Assembly: GCF_040744945.1 (NCBI RefSeq)
Contig: NZ_CP160453.1
Span: forward strand, 6,758,001-6,822,000
DNA length: 64,000 nt
Reading direction: 5' to 3'
Origin: Saccharothrix sp. HUAS TT1
GTDB lineage: Bacteria; Actinomycetota; Actinomycetes; Mycobacteriales; Pseudonocardiaceae
A program made the translations under genes and the position numbers. The notes under the pieces were generated by a model. It made no database searches, was not told the origin of the DNA, and was given only the letters and a program-made list of their open reading frames with translations. Shown here one piece after another: positions 1 to 22,100 of this stretch (positions are counted from its first letter, which is position 1; the number at the start of each line of letters is the position of its first letter).

Positions 1-1001
1 CTGGTGGTCGACACCACCTGCTCGGCGGCCTGCCTGCGCTCGGGCTCGTAGGTGTCCAGCACGGCCTCGCCCAGCTTCCCGGTGACGACGCCCGCCAGCT
101 TCCAGGTGAGGTTGTGCACGTCCTGCAGGCCCAGGTTCAGGCCCTGGCCGCCCAGCGGCGAGTGGGTGTGCGCCGCGTCACCGACCAGGAAGCACCGGCC
201 GAGGCGCAGCCGCGCGGCGATCCGCTCGGAGCTGCTGAACGTGGTCAGCGTGTCCAGGTCGCGGACCACCAGGCCGCCGGGTCCGCGCTCGTCCAGCAGG
301 GACTGGACGAACTCCGGCGACAGCTCGGCGTCCGCCGGGATCGCCGCGGACACCCTGGTCCGGCCGCCCGCCATCCGGGCGAACACCAGCGAGCCGGTCC
401 GGCCGAGGAAGTAGTGCACCGCCCCGGCGTCCAGCGGACCGTCGACGCGCCCCTCGGCGAGCAGCAGCGTGGCGCCGACCCGCTCACCGGGGAAGTCGAC
501 GCCCAGCCGCTCCCGGACGGTGCTGCGCACGCCGTCGGCGGCGATCAGCCAGTCGGCCTCGACCACCTCGACGCCGCGCGGGCTGTCGACCTTGACGGTG
601 ACCGAGTCCGCGCCGTTCACCACGTCCACGACCCGCAGCCCGCGTTCGACCACGCCGCCGAGGGCGGCGAAGGTCTCCTCCAGCAGCCGGCTCGTCTCCT
701 CCTGCCGCAGCAGCAACGGCTCGTTGCGGCGGCCGAGCACCACGTCCAGCCTCTTGCGGCCGGCGAGGTGGTAGGCCATGGTCCGCACCTTGACGCCGCG
801 CTCCAACGCCTCGTCCAGGAAGCCGAGGCCCCGGAAGATCTCCAGCGCGGGCGGCCACAGCTGGATGGCCCGGGAGCCGGTGTGCGGCTCCTCGGACGCC
901 TCCACGACGCGCACCGGGACACCGGCGCGCAGCAACTCGCAAGCCGCCGTGAGCCCGCACGGGCCCGCACCGACGATCAGGACGCTGGTCCTGTCCACCA
1001 T
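1..1001 (-). CDS. FAD-dependent aromatic-hydroxylase-type monooxygenase (C-terminus cut by window edge)
   Basis: A class A flavoprotein monooxygenase of the PHBH/aromatic polyketide hydroxylase type, expected to hydroxylate or epoxidise the polyketide product using NAD(P)H and O2. Visible motifs are an N-terminal GAGPCG dinucleotide-binding loop (about residue 11), the DG motif (ADGVRSTVRERLG, about 152-165) and the second FAD/ribityl motif GDAAHTHSP followed by GGQGLN (about 272-287). The ATG at 1001 has a GGAGGAG ribosome site. The reading frame is open to base 1, so about 333 residues are present and the C-terminal part lies outside. It starts 55 bp after the stop of the last PKS gene on the same strand, so it is probably co-transcribed as a tailoring enzyme. 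Substrate is not known; a role on the pyrone or dienyl chain is inference. Confidence 0.85.
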   Translation of the reverse strand, partial: MVDRTSVLIVGAGPCGLTAACELLRAGVPVRVVEASEEPHTGSRAIQLWPPALEIFRGLGFLDEALERGVKVRTMAYHLAGRKRLDVVLGRRNEPLLLRQEETSRLLEETFAALGGVVERGLRVVDVVNGADSVTVKVDSPRGVEVVEADWLIAADGVRSTVRERLGVDFPGERVGATLLLAEGRVDGPLDAGAVHYFLGRTGSLVFARMAGGRTRVSAAIPADAELSPEFVQSLLDERGPGGLVVRDLDTLTTFSSSERIAARLRLGRCFLVGDAAHTHSPLGGQGLNLGLQDVHNLTWKLAGVVTGKLGEAVLDTYEPERRQAAEQVVSTT

Positions 1002-1056
1002 TCGCTCCTCCGTCACGCGCTCGTCCGATCCACCGCCGCGGGCTGCCGCCCCGGCC

Positions 1057-4000
1057 TCACGCATTCGCCCGGTCCGCCACCGAGGCCAGCCACTCCGCCG
1101 CCGCCTTCGCGGCCGTCGCGGCGTGCTCCTCGATCACGCTGAAGTGGTCGCCGGGCACGTCCAGCGCCTCGTGCGGCAGCGACCAGTGGGCCCGCCAGTC
1201 ACCCGTGCCGGACCACCCGGCGGGCGGCTCGCCCGCCCGCAGCAGCGCGACCGGCGCGCGCAGGCCGCGAGGGCGCCAGCCGTCCAGCAGCCGCAGGTAC
1301 CCGCCCATCGCGGTCAGCCGCACCGGGTCGGCGGGCGCCAAGCCGCCCATCCGCTCGGCCATCCCGCCGAGCAGCGCGGGCGCGACCTCGGTCAGCGGTC
1401 CTCCGCCGACGTCGTAGGCGTCGATCAGCACCAACCCGGTCGACGCCAGGCCGTCGGCCTCCAGCCGCTCGGCCACGGCGGCGGCCAGCGGCGCGCCGGA
1501 CGAGTAGCCGACCAGCGCGAACGGCTCGTCGCCGACGTGCGCCCGCACGGCCTCGGCGCAGGCGTCCACCAGCGCCGCCAGGGAAGCCGGCAACCGCTGG
1601 CCGCCGGTGTAGCCGGGCGGCAGCACCGCGGCCACCTCCCGCACACCGGCGAACGGGGCGGCGAAGCGCGCGTACTGGTGCGCGCCGGCGGTGGCCAGCA
1701 CGGTCGGGAAGCACACCAGCCGAGGCGACTCGGCGCCCCTGGTGAGCGTCACGACCTCGGGCCGGTCGGCCGGTGACGGCGCCGAGAACGTCTCCCGGAA
1801 CGACGCCGCCACGCCCATCAGGTCGGCGAACTCGGCCACCCGCCCCTCGGCCGCGGCGCGGGCGAACAGGTCGGTGATCAGGTCGGCGGGCCGCTCCCGC
1901 GCGCCGTCCACCGTGGACAGCACGTGCTTGGCCAGCGCCTCCGGCGTGCGGTGGTCGGCCAGGTCGCGCGGTGCGATGCGGGAGCCGACCGCCGCGTTGA
2001 TCCGGTTGCGCAGCCCCACCGCGGACACCGAGTCCATCCCCAGCTCCAGGAACGGCCGGCGCGGGTCGACCGACTCCGCGTCGCCGTAGCCGAGCAGCGC
2101 GGCGACCTCCGCGCGGACCACGTCGAGCACCAGCGCCTCCCGGTCGGCGGCCGGGGTCGCGGCGAGCCGGTCCGCCGCGGACCCCGGGCGCTCCACCTCG
2201 TCGGCCGCGGGGCGCGCCTCGGGCAGGTCGCCGAGCAGCGGCGTCGGCCGGGCGCCGGTGAACGCGCGCCGGTAGTCGGCCCAGCGGACGTCCAGCACGA
2301 TCGACGTCGGCTCGCCGGCCGCGAGCGCCCGGTCCAGCGCGACGAGGGCGGCGGCCGGGTCGATCGGCGGCAGCCCCCGCCGGTCCAGCCGCGCGCCGCG
2401 CTCGGCGTCGCCGTCGGCCACCGGGCCCCACGCGACGGACGTGGCGGGCAGCCCGAGGCCCCGGCGGTGCACGGCCAGCGCGTCGAGCTGCGCGGCGGCC
2501 GCCGCGACCGCTCCGAGGCCGACCCAGCACGGCACGCTCGCGGCGGCCGAGGAGAACAGGACGAACGCCTTGAGGTCGTGGCCCCGGGTCAGCTCGTGCA
2601 GGTTGCGCGCGGCGGTCACCCTGGTGTGGGCGACCTCGGCCAGCTGCCCCGGCGCCAGGCGGTCGAGCGCCGCTTCCCCCGGCCGGTCCGCGGCGTGGAC
2701 CACGGCGGTCAGCGGGTGCTCTGCGGGCACCGACGCCAGCGCCGCGCCGATCGCGTCCCGGGACGTGGCGTCACCGCTCACGGCGGTCGCGCCCAGCTCG
2801 GCCGCCAGGTCCGGCGCCGCGCCCAGGAGCACCAGGTGGCCGACGCCCGCCGCGACCAGCGCCCTGGCCGTGGCGACGCCCAACGGCGTGTCCGCGCCGG
2901 TGAGCAGCACCGTGCCGTGGTCCGCCCACGTCCAGTCGGCCGCCGGGCGGATCGCGCGGACCAGGCGCCTGCCGTAGAGGCCGGCCGGGCGGATCGCCAC
3001 CTCGTCCTCGCCGTGGCCGCCCGCCAGCACGGCGACCAGCCGCGCGGCGGCCCGGTCGTCCAGGGTCGGCGGCAGGTCGATCGCACCGGCCCAGCGGTCG
3101 GGCTGCTCCACCGCGGCGGCCTGCGCCAGGCCCCACACGGCGGCGAGCTCGGGCCGGTCGAGGCGGTCGCCCTCGTCCACGGACACCGCCGACGTGGTCA
3201 CCGACCACAGCGGCGCGCGGGTTCGGGCCAGCACCGCCACGGTGTCCTCGGGCGACAGGTGCACGCCCACGACGCCGGCGGCGTCGACGTGACCGCCCAG
3301 CGAGGCGACGTCGGTGGCGACGACGTCCGCGCCGGCGGCGCGCAGCACCTCGGCGACCCGCTCGTGGTCGCCCAGGACCAGCCAGGTGCCGGACAGCCTC
3401 GCCCCGGCCGGGTCGCGCAGCGCGCGCCACCGCGAGCGGTAGCGCTGACCATCCACGGTGGACTGTCGGGCGCGGCGGCCAGCCAGCGCGGGGAGCACCG
3501 CGCGGAGGGGTTCGGTGTCGGTCAGGCCGATGGCGCGGGCCAGCCCGTCCACGTCGCCGCTCTCCACCGCCGACCAGAACTCGCCGTCCACCGGCTGGTC
3601 GCCCGCGGTCGCGATCGGTTCGTCCACCCAGTACCGGCGGCGTTGGAACGGGTACGTCGGCAGGTCGACCCGGCGCGCGCCCGACCCGGCGAACACCTCC
3701 GGCCAGCGCACCGGCACCCCTCGCGTCCACGCCTCGGCCAGCGACGTCCGGAACCGGGCCGGACCGCCTTCGCCGCGGCGCAGCGTGCCGACGACGACCG
3801 CTTCGGCGTCGACGGCCGCGACCGTGTCCTCCAGCGACGGCACCAGCACCGGGTGCGCGCTGACCTCCACGAAGACGTCGAACCCGTCGGCGATCATGGC
3901 CCGGACCACGGGTTCGAGCCGGACCGGCCGGCGGCAGTTGGCGTACCAGTAGTCGGCGGTCAGCTCGGAGCCGTCGAGCACCGCGCCGGTCACCGTGGAG

Positions 4001-6369
4001 TACATCGGGACCAAGCCCGCCCGCGGTCGCACGGCGCCGAGCAGGTCGATCATCCGCTCGCGCAGCGGCTCGACCTGGGCGGAGTGCGAGGCGACCGAGG
4101 TGGGCAGCACCTTCGCCCGGAAACCGGCCTCGACCAGGGCGGCGACCAGCTCGGCGACCGGGCCCTCCTCGCCCGAGACGGTGGTCTGGGCGGGCCCGTT
4201 CAGCCCGGCGACGGAGATCCGGTCGCCGTGCGGCGCGAGGAAGGGCGCGAGGTCGTCCGCCGACGCGACGACGGACGCCAGCGACCCCTTGCCGGTCAGC
4301 TCCTCGGTGAACATCCGCGAGCGCAGCACCACGATCCGGACCGCGTCCGCCAGGCTGAGCGCGCCGGCCGCGCAGGCCGCCGCGATCTCGCCCTGCGAGT
4401 GGCCGACGACGGCGTCCGGCTCCACGCCGTGCGCCCGCCACAGCTCCGCGAGCGCGACCATGACCGCGAACAGCACCGGCTGCACCACTTCCAGCTGGTC
4501 GTAGCCGGGGGCGCCGGGCGCTTGGCGCACCACGTCCTCCACGGACCACGCCACGTGCCGCTCGATCTCCGCCGCGCACTCCCGCAACCGCCGCGCGAAC
4601 ACCGGTTCGGCGTCCAGCAGCTCGACCGCCATCCCCGCCCACTGCGCGCCCTGGCCGGGGAAGACGAGGGCGACCTTGCCTACCGGCCGCGCCACCCCGG
4701 TCACGACGCCGCTCGGGGCCACCCGGCCGTTCGCCAGGCCGTCCAGGGCGTCGTGCGGCGGCTCGGACCCGTGCCCGACGACCACGGCCCGGTGCGTCAG
4801 GGCGGCCCGCGTGGTGGCCAGGGAGAAGCCGAGGTCGAGCACCGACGCCGACGGCAGCGCGTCGCGGATCGCGGCCGCCTGCGCGCGCAGGGCCGGCTCG
4901 GAACGCGCGGACAGCGGCAACGGCACCGCCGAGGACGGGACGCCCTCGGCCACCGGTGGCAGGTCGCCGTCCGCCGCCGGTTCCGGCTCGGCCTGTTCCA
5001 GCACCACGTGCGCGTTGGTGCCGCTCATCCCGAACGCCGACACGGCGGCCCGCCGCGGCCGGTCCCGGTCCGGCCACGGCACGGCGCCCGTCACCAGCTC
5101 GACACCGCCGCCCGACCAGTCCACCTCCGGTGTCGGCTCCTCGACGTGCAGGGTGCGCGGCACGACGCCGCGCCGCATCGCCATCACCACCTTGATCACC
5201 CCGGCCAGGCCGGCGGCGGCCAGGGTGTGGCCGATGTTGGACTTGATCGACCCGAGCAGCAGCGGGTGGTCGGCCGCCCGGCCCTGCCCGTAGGTGGCGA
5301 TCAGCGCCTGCGCCTCGATCGGGTCGCCCAGCCGCGTGCCGGTGCCGTGCGCCTCGACCACGTCCACGTCGTCCGCCGTCAGCCCGGCGTCGGCCAGCGC
5401 GTCCCGGATCACGTTCTGCTGCGACGGGCCGTTCGGCGCGGTCAACCCGTTGGACGCGCCGTCCTGGTTGACCGCGCTCCCCCGCAGCACCGCCAGCACC
5501 CGGTGGCCGTGGCGCCGGGCGTCGGACAGCCGCTCCACCACGAGCATCCCGACGCCCTCGGAGAACGAGGTGCCGTCGGCGGTGGCGGCGAACGACTTGC
5601 ACCGGCCGTCCGCCGCGAACCCGCCCTGCCGGCTGAAGTCCACGAACCCCTCGGGCGTGGCCATCACGGTCACGCCGCCGACCAGCGCGAGCGAGCACTC
5701 GCCGCGGCGCAGCGCCTGGCTCGCCAGGTGCAGCGCGGTCAGCGACGACGAGCACGCCGTGTCCACGGTGACCGCGGGCCCTTCGAGGCCGAACGCGTAG
5801 GCGACCCGCCCGGACACGACGCTGCTCGCGATGCCGGTCATCCGGTACGGCTCGACGTCCGACGACGCCCTGGTGAGCACCTGGGCGTAATCGTCGGTCA
5901 CGCGGGCCGCGTAGACGCCGGTCCGGCTGCCGCGCAACGACGTCGGGTCGACGCCCGCGCGTTCCAGCGCCTCCCACGCCGCCTCCAGGAACAGCCGCTG
6001 CTGCGGGTCCATCGCCAACGCCTCCTTCGGGGAGATCCCGAAGAACCCGGCGTCGAAGTCGGCCGCGTCGGGCAGGAAGCCGCCGTGCCTGGTGTAGGTC
6101 TTGCCGGGCACGCCCGGCCGCGGGTCGTAGAGCCCGTCCACGTCCCAGCCGCGGTCGGTGGGGAACCCGGAGATGACGTCCGCGCCCGCCTCGACGAGGT
6201 CCCACAGGTCCTCGGGTGAGCCGACGCCGCCGGGGAACCGGCAGGCCATGCCCACGATCGCGATCGGCGCCGTGGCCTCGCGCTCCAGCTCCCGCACCCG
6301 GTTGCGCGACTCGGTCAGCTCGACCGTGACGCGCTTGAGGTATTCCCTGAGCTTCTTGTCGTCCGACAT
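1057..6369 (-). CDS. Type I PKS, final module 4 with thioesterase (KS-AT-KR(inactive)-ACP-TE)
   Basis: Last extension module and release step, 1770 aa. The N-terminal coiled-coil docking segment (1-33) is of the kind that pairs with the [13 protein letters not shown] tail found on the preceding protein. KS about 34-460 has Cys206, His341 and His381. AT about 565-870 has the GHSQG nucleophile Ser658 and the VASH motif (759-762), which in known ATs goes with methylmalonyl or other branched extenders, not malonyl. KR about 1147-1320 looks dead: the cofactor loop reads TGADTPLG, the Tyr position is Val1288, the Asn position Ala1292, and the Lys position Arg1250. ACP Ser is 1447 (GMDS). TE about 1545-1770 carries GYSSG (Ser1623) and a C-terminal GDHFS His. 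The ATG is 10 bp from the upstream stop, with a GAGGGG ribosome site overlapping that stop. No DH or ER is seen. Confidence 0.95.
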   Translation of the reverse strand: MSDDKKLREYLKRVTVELTESRNRVRELEREATAPIAIVGMACRFPGGVGSPEDLWDLVEAGADVISGFPTDRGWDVDGLYDPRPGVPGKTYTRHGGFLPDAADFDAGFFGISPKEALAMDPQQRLFLEAAWEALERAGVDPTSLRGSRTGVYAARVTDDYAQVLTRASSDVEPYRMTGIASSVVSGRVAYAFGLEGPAVTVDTACSSSLTALHLASQALRRGECSLALVGGVTVMATPEGFVDFSRQGGFAADGRCKSFAATADGTSFSEGVGMLVVERLSDARRHGHRVLAVLRGSAVNQDGASNGLTAPNGPSQQNVIRDALADAGLTADDVDVVEAHGTGTRLGDPIEAQALIATYGQGRAADHPLLLGSIKSNIGHTLAAAGLAGVIKVVMAMRRGVVPRTLHVEEPTPEVDWSGGGVELVTGAVPWPDRDRPRRAAVSAFGMSGTNAHVVLEQAEPEPAADGDLPPVAEGVPSSAVPLPLSARSEPALRAQAAAIRDALPSASVLDLGFSLATTRAALTHRAVVVGHGSEPPHDALDGLANGRVAPSGVVTGVARPVGKVALVFPGQGAQWAGMAVELLDAEPVFARRLRECAAEIERHVAWSVEDVVRQAPGAPGYDQLEVVQPVLFAVMVALAELWRAHGVEPDAVVGHSQGEIAAACAAGALSLADAVRIVVLRSRMFTEELTGKGSLASVVASADDLAPFLAPHGDRISVAGLNGPAQTTVSGEEGPVAELVAALVEAGFRAKVLPTSVASHSAQVEPLRERMIDLLGAVRPRAGLVPMYSTVTGAVLDGSELTADYWYANCRRPVRLEPVVRAMIADGFDVFVEVSAHPVLVPSLEDTVAAVDAEAVVVGTLRRGEGGPARFRTSLAEAWTRGVPVRWPEVFAGSGARRVDLPTYPFQRRRYWVDEPIATAGDQPVDGEFWSAVESGDVDGLARAIGLTDTEPLRAVLPALAGRRARQSTVDGQRYRSRWRALRDPAGARLSGTWLVLGDHERVAEVLRAAGADVVATDVASLGGHVDAAGVVGVHLSPEDTVAVLARTRAPLWSVTTSAVSVDEGDRLDRPELAAVWGLAQAAAVEQPDRWAGAIDLPPTLDDRAAARLVAVLAGGHGEDEVAIRPAGLYGRRLVRAIRPAADWTWADHGTVLLTGADTPLGVATARALVAAGVGHLVLLGAAPDLAAELGATAVSGDATSRDAIGAALASVPAEHPLTAVVHAADRPGEAALDRLAPGQLAEVAHTRVTAARNLHELTRGHDLKAFVLFSSAAASVPCWVGLGAVAAAAAQLDALAVHRRGLGLPATSVAWGPVADGDAERGARLDRRGLPPIDPAAALVALDRALAAGEPTSIVLDVRWADYRRAFTGARPTPLLGDLPEARPAADEVERPGSAADRLAATPAADREALVLDVVRAEVAALLGYGDAESVDPRRPFLELGMDSVSAVGLRNRINAAVGSRIAPRDLADHRTPEALAKHVLSTVDGARERPADLITDLFARAAAEGRVAEFADLMGVAASFRETFSAPSPADRPEVVTLTRGAESPRLVCFPTVLATAGAHQYARFAAPFAGVREVAAVLPPGYTGGQRLPASLAALVDACAEAVRAHVGDEPFALVGYSSGAPLAAAVAERLEADGLASTGLVLIDAYDVGGGPLTEVAPALLGGMAERMGGLAPADPVRLTAMGGYLRLLDGWRPRGLRAPVALLRAGEPPAGWSGTGDWRAHWSLPHEALDVPGDHFSVIEEHAATAAKAAAEWLASVADRANA

Positions 6370-6379
6370 GTGCCGCCCC

Positions 6380-16132
<9,753 letters not shown>

Positions 16133-16153
16133 GGTGCGTTTCCCTCCGGTGGT

Positions 16154-16181
16154 GTGCTCGGTGCTCGGTGCTCGGTGCTCA
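16154..16181. repeat. Four tandem copies of a 7-bp unit between PKS genes
   Basis: GTGCTCG occurs at 16154, 16161 and 16168, and GTGCTCA at 16175-16181. The last copy contains the stop codon of the loading-module PKS; the next PKS starts 22 bp to the left. Copy-number change would alter only the spacer length. Confidence 0.8.
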
Positions 16182-19100
16182 GGCGTCGGCTTCGCCGCGG
16201 GCGAGGCGGAGCAGGTCGGCGACGTCCATGTCGTCGATGCCGTCGGCGGACGGGGTCGGCGTCGGGGGCGGGGGCGCGGGCGCTTCGAACTGCTCCTGCT
16301 CCTCCTCGGCGGTGAGCAGCGCGACGAGCGCCGCGGGCGTCGGGTGGTCGAAGACCAGCGTCGCGGGCAGGCGCAGCCCGGTCGCGGCGTTGAGGCGGTT
16401 GCGCAGCTCCAAGCCGATGAGCGAGTCGACGCCCAGCTCCTTGAAGCCGCGCCGGAGGTCGAGCACGTCGTCCGGGCCGTGCTCCAGCACCGCCGCGACG
16501 ACCGTGCGGACGATGTTCTGCGCGGCGACCCCGCGCTGCGGACCGGTCAGCTCGGTGAGCCGGACGGCCGGCGCGGCGCGGCGGGCGGGCGCCGGCGCCC
16601 GCCGGACCAGGCCGCGCAGCAGCGGTTCCGTCGAGTCCGATGTGGACAGCTGACCCAGCGGGACCACCACGGCGTCCTCGACGGCCAGCGCGGCGTCGAA
16701 CAGCGCCAGGCCCTCGTCGTCGGACACGGCCGTCATGCCGATCTTCGCCAGCCGGTTCAGCGACGTCCGGTCGAGCGCGCCCGCCATGCCGGCCTCGGCC
16801 CACGGCGCCCACGCCATGGAGGTGGCGACCAGGCCGTGCGCCCGGCGGTGCGCCGCGAGCGCGTCGAGGAAGGCGTTCGCCGCCGCGTAGTTCGCCTGGC
16901 CGGCGGCGCCGAACACGCCCGAGGCCGAAGAGAACAGCACGAACGCGGCGAGGTCGCCGGTCAGCTCGTGCAGGTGCCAGGCCGCGTCCACCTTCGGCCG
17001 CAGCACGGTGTCGACCCGGTCCGGGGTCAACGCGCCGACCACGCCGTCGTCCAGCACGCCCGCGGTGTGCACGACACCCGTCAGCGGGTGGTCGGCCGGG
17101 ATCGCGGCGAGCAGCGCGGCGAGCGCGTCCCGGTCGGCGACGTCGCAGGCGACCAGGTCGACGTGCGCCCCGAGCCCGGTCAGCTCGGCGACCAGCCCGG
17201 CCGCGCCCTCGGCCGCCGGGCCGCGCCTGCCCGTCAGCAGGAGCCGGCGCACGCCGTGCGCGGTGACGAGGCGGCGGGCGACCAGCGCCCCGAGCGCGCC
17301 CGTGGCGCCGGTGACCAGCACCGTGCCGTCGCCCAGGGCCGGGAGCTGCCCGGGGCGGGTGGCGCGGGACAACCGGGGCGCGTGGGCGACACCGGCGCGG
17401 ACCGCCACCTGCGGCTCGTCGTCGGGCAGCGCGGTGGTGTGCACGGCGGCCGGGTCGTCCACGTCGAGCAGGGCGAACCGGCCCGGGTTCTCGCGGAGCG
17501 CGCTGCGCACCAGGCCCCAGACGGCCGCTCCGGGCAGGTTGGTCACGTCGTCGCCGGCGGCGCCCCTGGTGGCGAGCACCAGCCGGGAGTCGGCCCGGCG
17601 CTCGTCGGCCAGCCAGGCTTGGACGAGGGCGAGCGCTCGGTGGGTGGCGTGCCGGACGGCGTCCGGGGTGGGCGCGTCGGGGAGGTCGAACAGCGGCGCC
17701 ACGACGACCGGCGCGGTTGCGGCGGAAGCCAGGTCGGCGTCCTCGGCCAGCACCAGCCGGTCGGGCGTGGTGGCGGGCGTCGGCAGCGGGGTCCACTCCA
17801 GGGTGAGCGGGGTCCGGGTGGTGGCGAGGCGGGAGTGCGGGACCGGGCGCACGGCCAGCGACTCGACCGTCGCGATCGGCGCGCCGGCCTCGTCGACGAC
17901 CCGGATCGCCACCGCGTCCGCACCGGCACGGGTGAGCCGCGCCCGCACAGCGCGCGCCCCTGCCCCGTGCACCGTGACGCCGCTCCACGCGAACGGCAGC
18001 TTCACCGCGCCCTCGTCGGTGAAGAAGCCGAACGCCCCCGCGCCGTGCAGGACGGCGTCCAGCAGCGCCGGGTGGATCCGGTAGGCCGAGCCGTCCACGT
18101 CCTCGGGCAGCGAGACCTCGGTGAACACCTCTTCGCCCGACCGCCACGCGCGCCGCACGTTGGCGAACGACGGGCCGTAGCGCAGACCGGCGGCGTCGAG
18201 CCCGTCGTAGAGCTCCTCGACCGGCACCTCCTCCGCCCCCGCCGGCGGCCAGGTGACCGGCTCGACCGCCGTCGGCACGTCGTCGGCCAGGTAGCCGGTG
18301 GCGTGCCTGGTCCACTCGTCGCCGGACGTCGAGTGCACGGTCACCGAGCGGCGACCGTCCGCCTCGGGCGCGCCGACCGCGACCTGCACCCGCGCCTCAC
18401 CGGCCGAGCCCAGCGGCAGGGGCGCTTCGAGCAGGAGTTCGGCGACGCCCGCCAGGCCGACGGCGTCCGCCGCCCGCGCGGCCAGCTCCAGGAACAGCGT
18501 GCCCGGCGCCAGCACGGTGTCACCGACGACGTGGTCGGCCACCCACGGCTGCCCGGCCGTCGACAGCACACCGGTGAACAGCAGCCCGCCGGTGCCCGCC
18601 ACGTCGACCGCCGCGCCCAGCAGGGGGTGCTCCGCGGGTCGCAGGCCGAGCGCGGACGCCGAGCCGGGCGGGTCGACGCGGTCCAGCCAGAACCGCTTGC
18701 GCTGGAACGGGTAGGTCGGCAGGTCGGCCAACCGCGCGCCGCTGCCGGCGAACCACGCGGGCCAGCGCACGTCGTGCCCGAGGACGTGCAGGCGGCCCAC
18801 CGCGCCCAGCACGGCGGACACCTCCGGCCGGCCCTTGCGCAGCGACGGGATGAACTCGGGACCGCCTTCGTCACCGGACAGCGCGCTGTGGCGGCCGGCG
18901 GCGGTGAGCACGCCGTCCGGGCCCAGTTCGAGGAACGCCGTGACGCCCTCGGCCTGCAACGCGCGCACCGCGTCGTGGAACCGCACGGCCTGCCGCGCGT
19001 GGTTGACCCAGTAGTCCGGGCTCGACATCTCGTCGCCGATCCGCTTGCCGGTCACCGTCGACACGACCGGGATCACCGGGTCGTGGAACGACAGCCCGGA

Positions 19101-22100
19101 CAGCACCGCGCGGAACTCGTCCAGCACCGGCTCCATCAGCGGCGAGTGGAACGCGTGGCTCACCCGCAGCGCCTTGGTGCGCGCGCCCGCCCCCGCCGCG
19201 CGGTCGGCGACGTCGGCGACGGCCTCCGCCGCGCCGGACACGACCACGGCGGACGGCCCGTTCACCGCGGCGATCGACACCCGCCCCGGCCACGGCGCCA
19301 GCAGCGGCGCCACCGACTCCTCGGTGGCGGCGATCGCCACCATCGCACCACCGGGCGGCAGCGACTGCATCAACCGGCCGCGCGCGGCGACCAGCGCCGC
19401 CGCGTCGGCGAGGGAGAGCACACCGGACACGTGCGCCGCCGCGATCTCGCCGACCGAGTGGCCCGCCAGGAAGTCCGGTCGCACGCCCAGGTGCTCGACC
19501 AGCCGGAACAGCGCCACTTCCAGCGCGAACAACGCGGGTTGCGTGTAGACGGTCGCGCCTAGGAGGTCGGCGTCCGGCGTGCCGTCCTCGGCGAACAGCA
19601 CCTCCCGCAACGGCCGCTCGACGTGCCCCTCCAGCCACACGTCGACCTGCCCGCACGCCTCGTCCAGCGCGGCGGCGAACACCGGGTGGTCGCGGTGCAG
19701 CTCCCAGCCCATCCGGGGGCGCTGGCTGCCCTGCCCGGTGAACAGGAACGCGGTCCGCACCCCGGACCTCGCCCCGCCGACGACGGCGTCGTCGCCTTCG
19801 GCGACCGCGACCAGGCCGCGCCGCACGTCGTCGACGGTCGAGCCGACCACGACGGCCCGGTGCTCCAGGGGTGAACGGGTGGCGAGGGTGTGGGCGAAGT
19901 CCACCGGGTCCGACCCGGTGATCGACTCGGCGAGCCGGGCGGCGTGCGCGCGGAGCGCCGTTCCGCTGCGCGCGGACAGCACCACGGGCACAGCGGGCAG
20001 CGGTGCGCGTTCGGCGACGTCCTCGGCGGGCGGCTCCTCCACGACGACGTGCGCGTTGGTGCCGCTGATGCCGAACGACGACACACCCGCGCGACGCGGC
20101 CGGTCACCGGCCGGCCACCCGACGGGCTCGGTCAGCACCGAGACGGCGCCGCTGTCCCAGTTCACCAGCGGAGACGGCTGGTCCACGTGCAGGGTGCGCG
20201 GCAGCACGTTGTGCCGCATCGCCATGACCACCTTGATCACACCGGCAATGCCCGCCGCCGCCTGCGTGTGACCGATGTTCGACTTGATCGACCCCAACCA
20301 CAGCGGACGATCCCGGTCCTGCCCGTAGGTCGCCAGGAGTGCCTGGGCCTCGATCGGGTCACCCAACCGCGTGCCCGTGCCGTGCGCCTCCACCACGTCA
20401 ACATCCGAAGTGGACAGTCGAGCGTCGGCCAGCGCCCGGCGGATCACCCGCTCCTGCGAAGGTCCGTTGGGTGCGGTCAGACCGTTCGAGGCGCCGTCCT
20501 GGTTGACCGCAGAACCACGCACCACAGCCAACACCCGATGACCATTGCGGCGAGCATCCGACAAACGCTCCACCAGTAGAACGCCGACACCCTCGGCCCA
20601 ACCCGTGCCATCAGCAGCAGCCGAAAAAGCCTTGCAACGACCATCAGCGGACAACCCACGCTGACGCGAGAACTCCACGAACGTGAACGGCGACGACATC
20701 ACCGTCACACCACCCACCAACGCCAACGACGTCTCACCCGACCGCAACGAACGCACCGCCAAGTGCAACGCCACCAACGACGACGAACACGCCGTGTCCA
20801 CCGTCACCGCAGGACCCTCGAACCCGAACGAATACGCCACCCGACCCGACGCCACACTGCCCGCCGACCCGGTCATCCGGTGGCCCTGCAGGTTCGTCGG
20901 CAGCCGGTCGTAGCCGTCGCCGTAGTCGTGGTACATCAAGCCCGCGAACACACCCGTGTCCGAACCCCGCAACGACCGGGGGTCGACACCCGCCCGCTCC
21001 AACACCTCCCACGACGCCTCCAGCAACAACCGCTGCTGCGGGTCCATCGCCAACGCCTCGCGCGGCGAAACGCCGAAGAACTCCGCGTCGAAGTCACCGA
21101 CCCCGGCCACGAACCCGCCGCCGGCCGCGTAGGACGTCCCGGCGTGCTCGGGATCGGGGTGGTAGAGGTTCGCCAGGTCCCAGCCCCGGTCGGTCGGGTA
21201 GCCGGAGATCGCGTCCCGGCCGTCGGCGACCAGCGACCACAGCTCCTCCGGCGAGTTCACCCCGCCCGGGTAGCGGCAGCTCATGCCGATGATGACGATC
21301 GGGTCGTCGTCCGGCGGCGCGGTCGGCGCCTGCGCCACGGCGCCGGTCGCGCCGCTCAGGAAGGCGATCACGGCGTCCGGTGTGGGGTGGTCGAAGACCA
21401 GGGTCGACGGCAGGCCGCGGCCGATGACCTCGCTGAGCCGGTCGCCCAGCTCGACGCCCATGATCGAGTCGAAGCCGAGGTCCTTGAACGGCTTGGTGGT
21501 GTCCAGCTCGCGCGCCGAGGTCAGGCCGGCAATGGCGGCGACCTCGGCGCGCACCACGTCGGCGACCTGCTCGGCGGTGTCCCGTACCGCCGACGGGACG
21601 GACCGGTCGGCCGGTTCGGCGACCGGTGCGTGCGCGTCGGCGGCGCGGCGGGGTTCCGGGACCGCCGAGGTCGGGCCGTCCAGCCAGTGGCGGCCTCGCT
21701 GGAACGGGTAGGTGGGCAGCGGGACGCGCCGGCCGCCCGCGTCGGCGAGCACCGCGGTCCAGTCGACGTCGACCCCGGCGACGTGCAGCCGGGCCGCCGC
21801 GTCCAGCAGCGCCTCGGTCTCCGGCCGCTTGGCCGTGGACGAGCCGATGAACAGGCGCCCGTCACCGACCACGCTGTCGCGGGCGGCGCCGGTCAGCACC
21901 GCCTCGGGGCCGACCTCCACGAACACCTCGGCGCCCGCCGCCTCCGCCGCGCGCACCCCGTCCCGGAACAGCACCGCGTCCCGCACGTGCCGCACCCAGT
22001 GCTCCGGATCGGCCAACTCGCCCGACGCCAGCCGACCGGTCAGGTTCGACGCGATCGGGATCCGCGGCGCGTCGAACGCCAGCCCGCCGACGACCGCGCG

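Noticed and set aside
1924..6219. Very long open frames opposite the PKS genes (for example plus strand 1924-6219 and 9923-16315)
   Set aside because: They are by-products of extreme third-position G+C; their translations are low-complexity Arg/Gly/Ala/His strings without any domain, while the opposite strand encodes complete PKS domains.
16154..16181. Short repeats as a CRISPR array
   Set aside because: The unit is only 7 bp, without spacers, and no cas gene is present.
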